From: Anthostomella pinea
Taxonomy: Eukaryota; Ascomycota; Sordariomycetes; Xylariales; Xylariaceae
Assembly (NCBI GenBank): GCA_963556695.1
Contig: CAUWAG010000003.1
Coordinates: 682,001-746,000 of the forward strand
Length of the DNA stretch: 64,000 bases
Direction of reading: 5' to 3'
The position numbers and the translations under genes were made by a program. Below, one piece after another: positions 62,192 to 64,000 of the stretch. Every line of letters starts with the position of its first letter. The stretch's first letter is position 1. The notes beneath the pieces are model-generated. The model saw only the letters and a list, made by a program, of their open reading frames with translations, was not told the origin of the DNA and did no database searches.

Positions 62192-62782
62192 TCACCCGAA
62201 AAGGGTTTCCCCATCAATATCCCTTCTCATGTCCTTCTTACAGATGCTTTCCGCGGTGTTCATAACTTTCCACTCGTAAAGGTATCTAATCGAGCCCCTG
62301 ACATATGTGCAAGACCCCCGGACGAGCGGAATGCTGCGACCCGCCGGTACACCGTCTAGAGCCTTCTGCAAGAACAACATGGCGTCCTTGTTTCCTAGCC
62401 TGTAAAGCATCAGTGTGATCTCACTTGGGGTATGGTAGGGAATTTGTCTCCGTAGCCGGGATGCCCATATGGGTGAAGCTTCATGTGTATCAGGACTTAC
62501 CTACTCATAATCATCTCTTTGCTTGTCATCCACGTAGCCCACGACGAGCTTGCATGTGCCCTCGCGACCAAACTCCTGCCAGTTCCCTTCTGAAACGGCT
62601 TGCGTTTGCATAGGGAAGACACCACGATTCTCTCGCTTGTAGAAGACCTCGATCAGGTTCTGGATATCTGCCTTCTTGATGTTTGCGTGCTCGCTTAGCC
62701 CCATAAGTTTCGCATAGATGTCAATGCAGAATTGAACGTCGTCCGTGTGCTCCAGATGATCTAGATATGGGTTTGGTGGCAT
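62192..62782 (-). CDS. Hypothetical small protein
   Basis: Two exons (minus): 62782-62505 and 62399-62192; 161 residues. The 105-nt intron starts GTAGGT right at an in-frame TAG and ends TTTACAG; splicing joins DDKQRDDYE to LGNKDAMLFLQ and removes the stop. The N-terminal half is helical and acidic (DDVQFCIDIYAKLMG, IKKADIQNLIEVFYK); the second half has FLQKALDGVPAG and a Tyr-rich strand. No domain was recognised. The clean splice logic and the conserved-looking helices make it a likely real gene. Confidence 0.6.
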
Positions 62783-63350
62783 GATGATGCCTTCTGGTCT
62801 ACCTCGTTGTATGTGGTTGGTGTGAGATTGTGTAAGGAGGTGGTATGTGGTAGGCGATTGGTGAAAGCTGTTGTTGTGGGAAGATTCGTGGTGGTTTAGA
62901 GTGTATTGTCCTGGAGAGGAGAGTAACATTGAGGGCATCAAGCACATTGTGAGCCTACAAATATGGATTGACGAACCCGGAGATATTCAGAGAATGCTTT
63001 GCAGAATCGGCCATGGTCAAGGCTATTGCTCTATTGTTTAGTATTGAATGCAACGAGACCTAGGGATGGATTCTCCATGGGCTAGTGTTGAATGTTATGA
63101 ACATGACACCGTTAAACTAGAGATCCAGATCGAGGACCTTCAGGGGGGGATTGACCAGGCGACTAAGTTGCGGGAAGATTGATTACTGAGGAGCACCTCC
63201 TGAAAATACGCAATACATTCACCCACCTGTCCACTCGACAACGAGAGATATTTTTTATTCTAAATATTGACCACATGACTGTGAATGCATTGGTCTGTGT
63301 CAAGATTAACCTAGCACGAGTGCAGCCACACCATACCGTCTGGTATGATA
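62783..63350. other. Intergenic, flank of the TIR element
   Basis: 568 bp of ordinary then increasingly A+T-rich DNA. No gene supported. Confidence 0.45.
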
Positions 63351-63917
63351 CACTGACCCGCCATAAGTCTTCGAGCATCCCCGCATTTACACCAAAATGC
63401 CCTATATCTTTTGAAAATAAGGTATTATTGGTAGCTAATGCTTAAAAATGATGAAGTTTTAGTAACTAATCTTTAAATATTAATTTTTTAGGCGATTGAA
63501 ATGCTAAAAAAATGTATATATAAAAGCAAAGTTTTGAAATCGAAAGTCTTAATAGTTAATAAAGCTATATAAACTGCCCTAAAAAAAATCATCTAGGTTA
63601 TAATAAAGTTATATATTATTTATTAACATGTAATCTACTTATATGCTATAGTTTTTTACTTCAGTGATTTTTGAAAATTTAATTATCTTAGAAAGTTCTT
63701 TTTATCGAAAAACTAACTTTTAAAAAGGTCATATTTACTACCATTATCCTCGAGACATATAATTTTTTAACAACCCATTTTATTATCCTTTCAAGTTTAA
63801 CCATTTGTTCTATAAGTAGTTAAGTCGTATTTATTTTGCTTGATTTACTACGATAGCCTAAAGTCGGGGTGTTTTGGTGTAAAATAGGGATGCTCGGAGA
63901 CTTATGGCCGGGGAATG
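63351..63917. mobile_element. A+T-rich element with terminal inverted repeats
   Basis: The first about 52 bases (63351-63402) and the last about 52 (63866-63917) are imperfect inverted copies: GCCATAAGTCT, CGAGCATCCC, TTACACCAAAA all occur in both arms. Most differences are C/T, as RIP would leave. The 460-bp interior is strongly A+T-rich and has no coding capacity. TA lies immediately outside the left arm, and one base outside the right arm, hinting at a TA target duplication as in Tc1/mariner/pogo-type DNA transposons. At 567 bp it is a MITE or an internally deleted copy. Family assignment is inference. Confidence 0.65.
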
Positions 63918-64000
63918 CTAACAACATCTTCTGATCGAATACAAGAGGAAGTCCAGCACTGCTGACTGTGACATGTGCGTAAATGTAGGGAATGCAAGGC

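Noticed and set aside
1..64000. CRISPR arrays, prokaryotic operons, integrases or prophage
   Set aside because: The spliced eukaryotic gene structure and the absence of regularly spaced identical repeats exclude them.

Overview
The window is a piece of nuclear DNA from a filamentous ascomycete (Pezizomycotina). This rests on many short introns (about 43-216 nt) with GT donors, CTAAC/CTGAC branch sites and AG acceptors, and on lineage-typical genes: NoxA, class I myosin, CFEM, Zn2Cys6, a Cep57/Ppc89-type spindle-pole protein and an HVA1 Tudor protein. I cannot name the species; a plant-associated Dothideomycete-like fungus is a guess. Both ends carry A+T-dominated blocks typical of repeats hit by repeat-induced point mutation (RIP). 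The right-hand block is bounded by imperfect inverted repeats and looks like a small decayed DNA transposon.

Left third (1-21 kb): a Zn2Cys6 regulator diverges from an MFS efflux pump across a promoter with two near-identical CCGCGG palindromes. Then come a DUF829 (PaxU-like) protein, an OST-alpha/TMEM184 membrane protein, noxA (five exons, minus strand), a damaged zinc alcohol dehydrogenase that has lost a splice acceptor and a zinc ligand, and an intact zinc-independent MDR oxidoreductase.

Middle (21-40.5 kb): an orphan reading frame with a 57-bp duplication, a single-pass membrane protein with a cysteine-rich ectodomain, a 79-residue HVA1 Tudor protein, class I myosin, a Pfa4-like DHHC palmitoyltransferase, a UBE2Z-like E2 enzyme with duplicated SUMO-interaction-like motifs, a Gln-rich CHORD-like zinc protein, a doubtful small gene, and a cysteine-free secreted protein that looks like an effector. 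Most of these are housekeeping genes; the secreted protein lies in a gene-poor, A+T-richer stretch.

Right third (42-64 kb): two probable GPI-anchored secreted proteins (one CFEM), the exon-junction protein Y14, a large coiled-coil spindle-pole/septal MTOC protein, a berberine-bridge-type FAD oxidase broken by a frameshift and a stop codon, an F-box protein, an SRR1-like protein, an atypical SDR, a secreted DUF8021-like protein, a small orphan, and the inverted-repeat element.

All exon structures were deduced by eye from reading frame, splice signals and family conservation. Several genes have introns whose length is a multiple of three and which lack stops, so they read through as single long frames. 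No transcript evidence was available.
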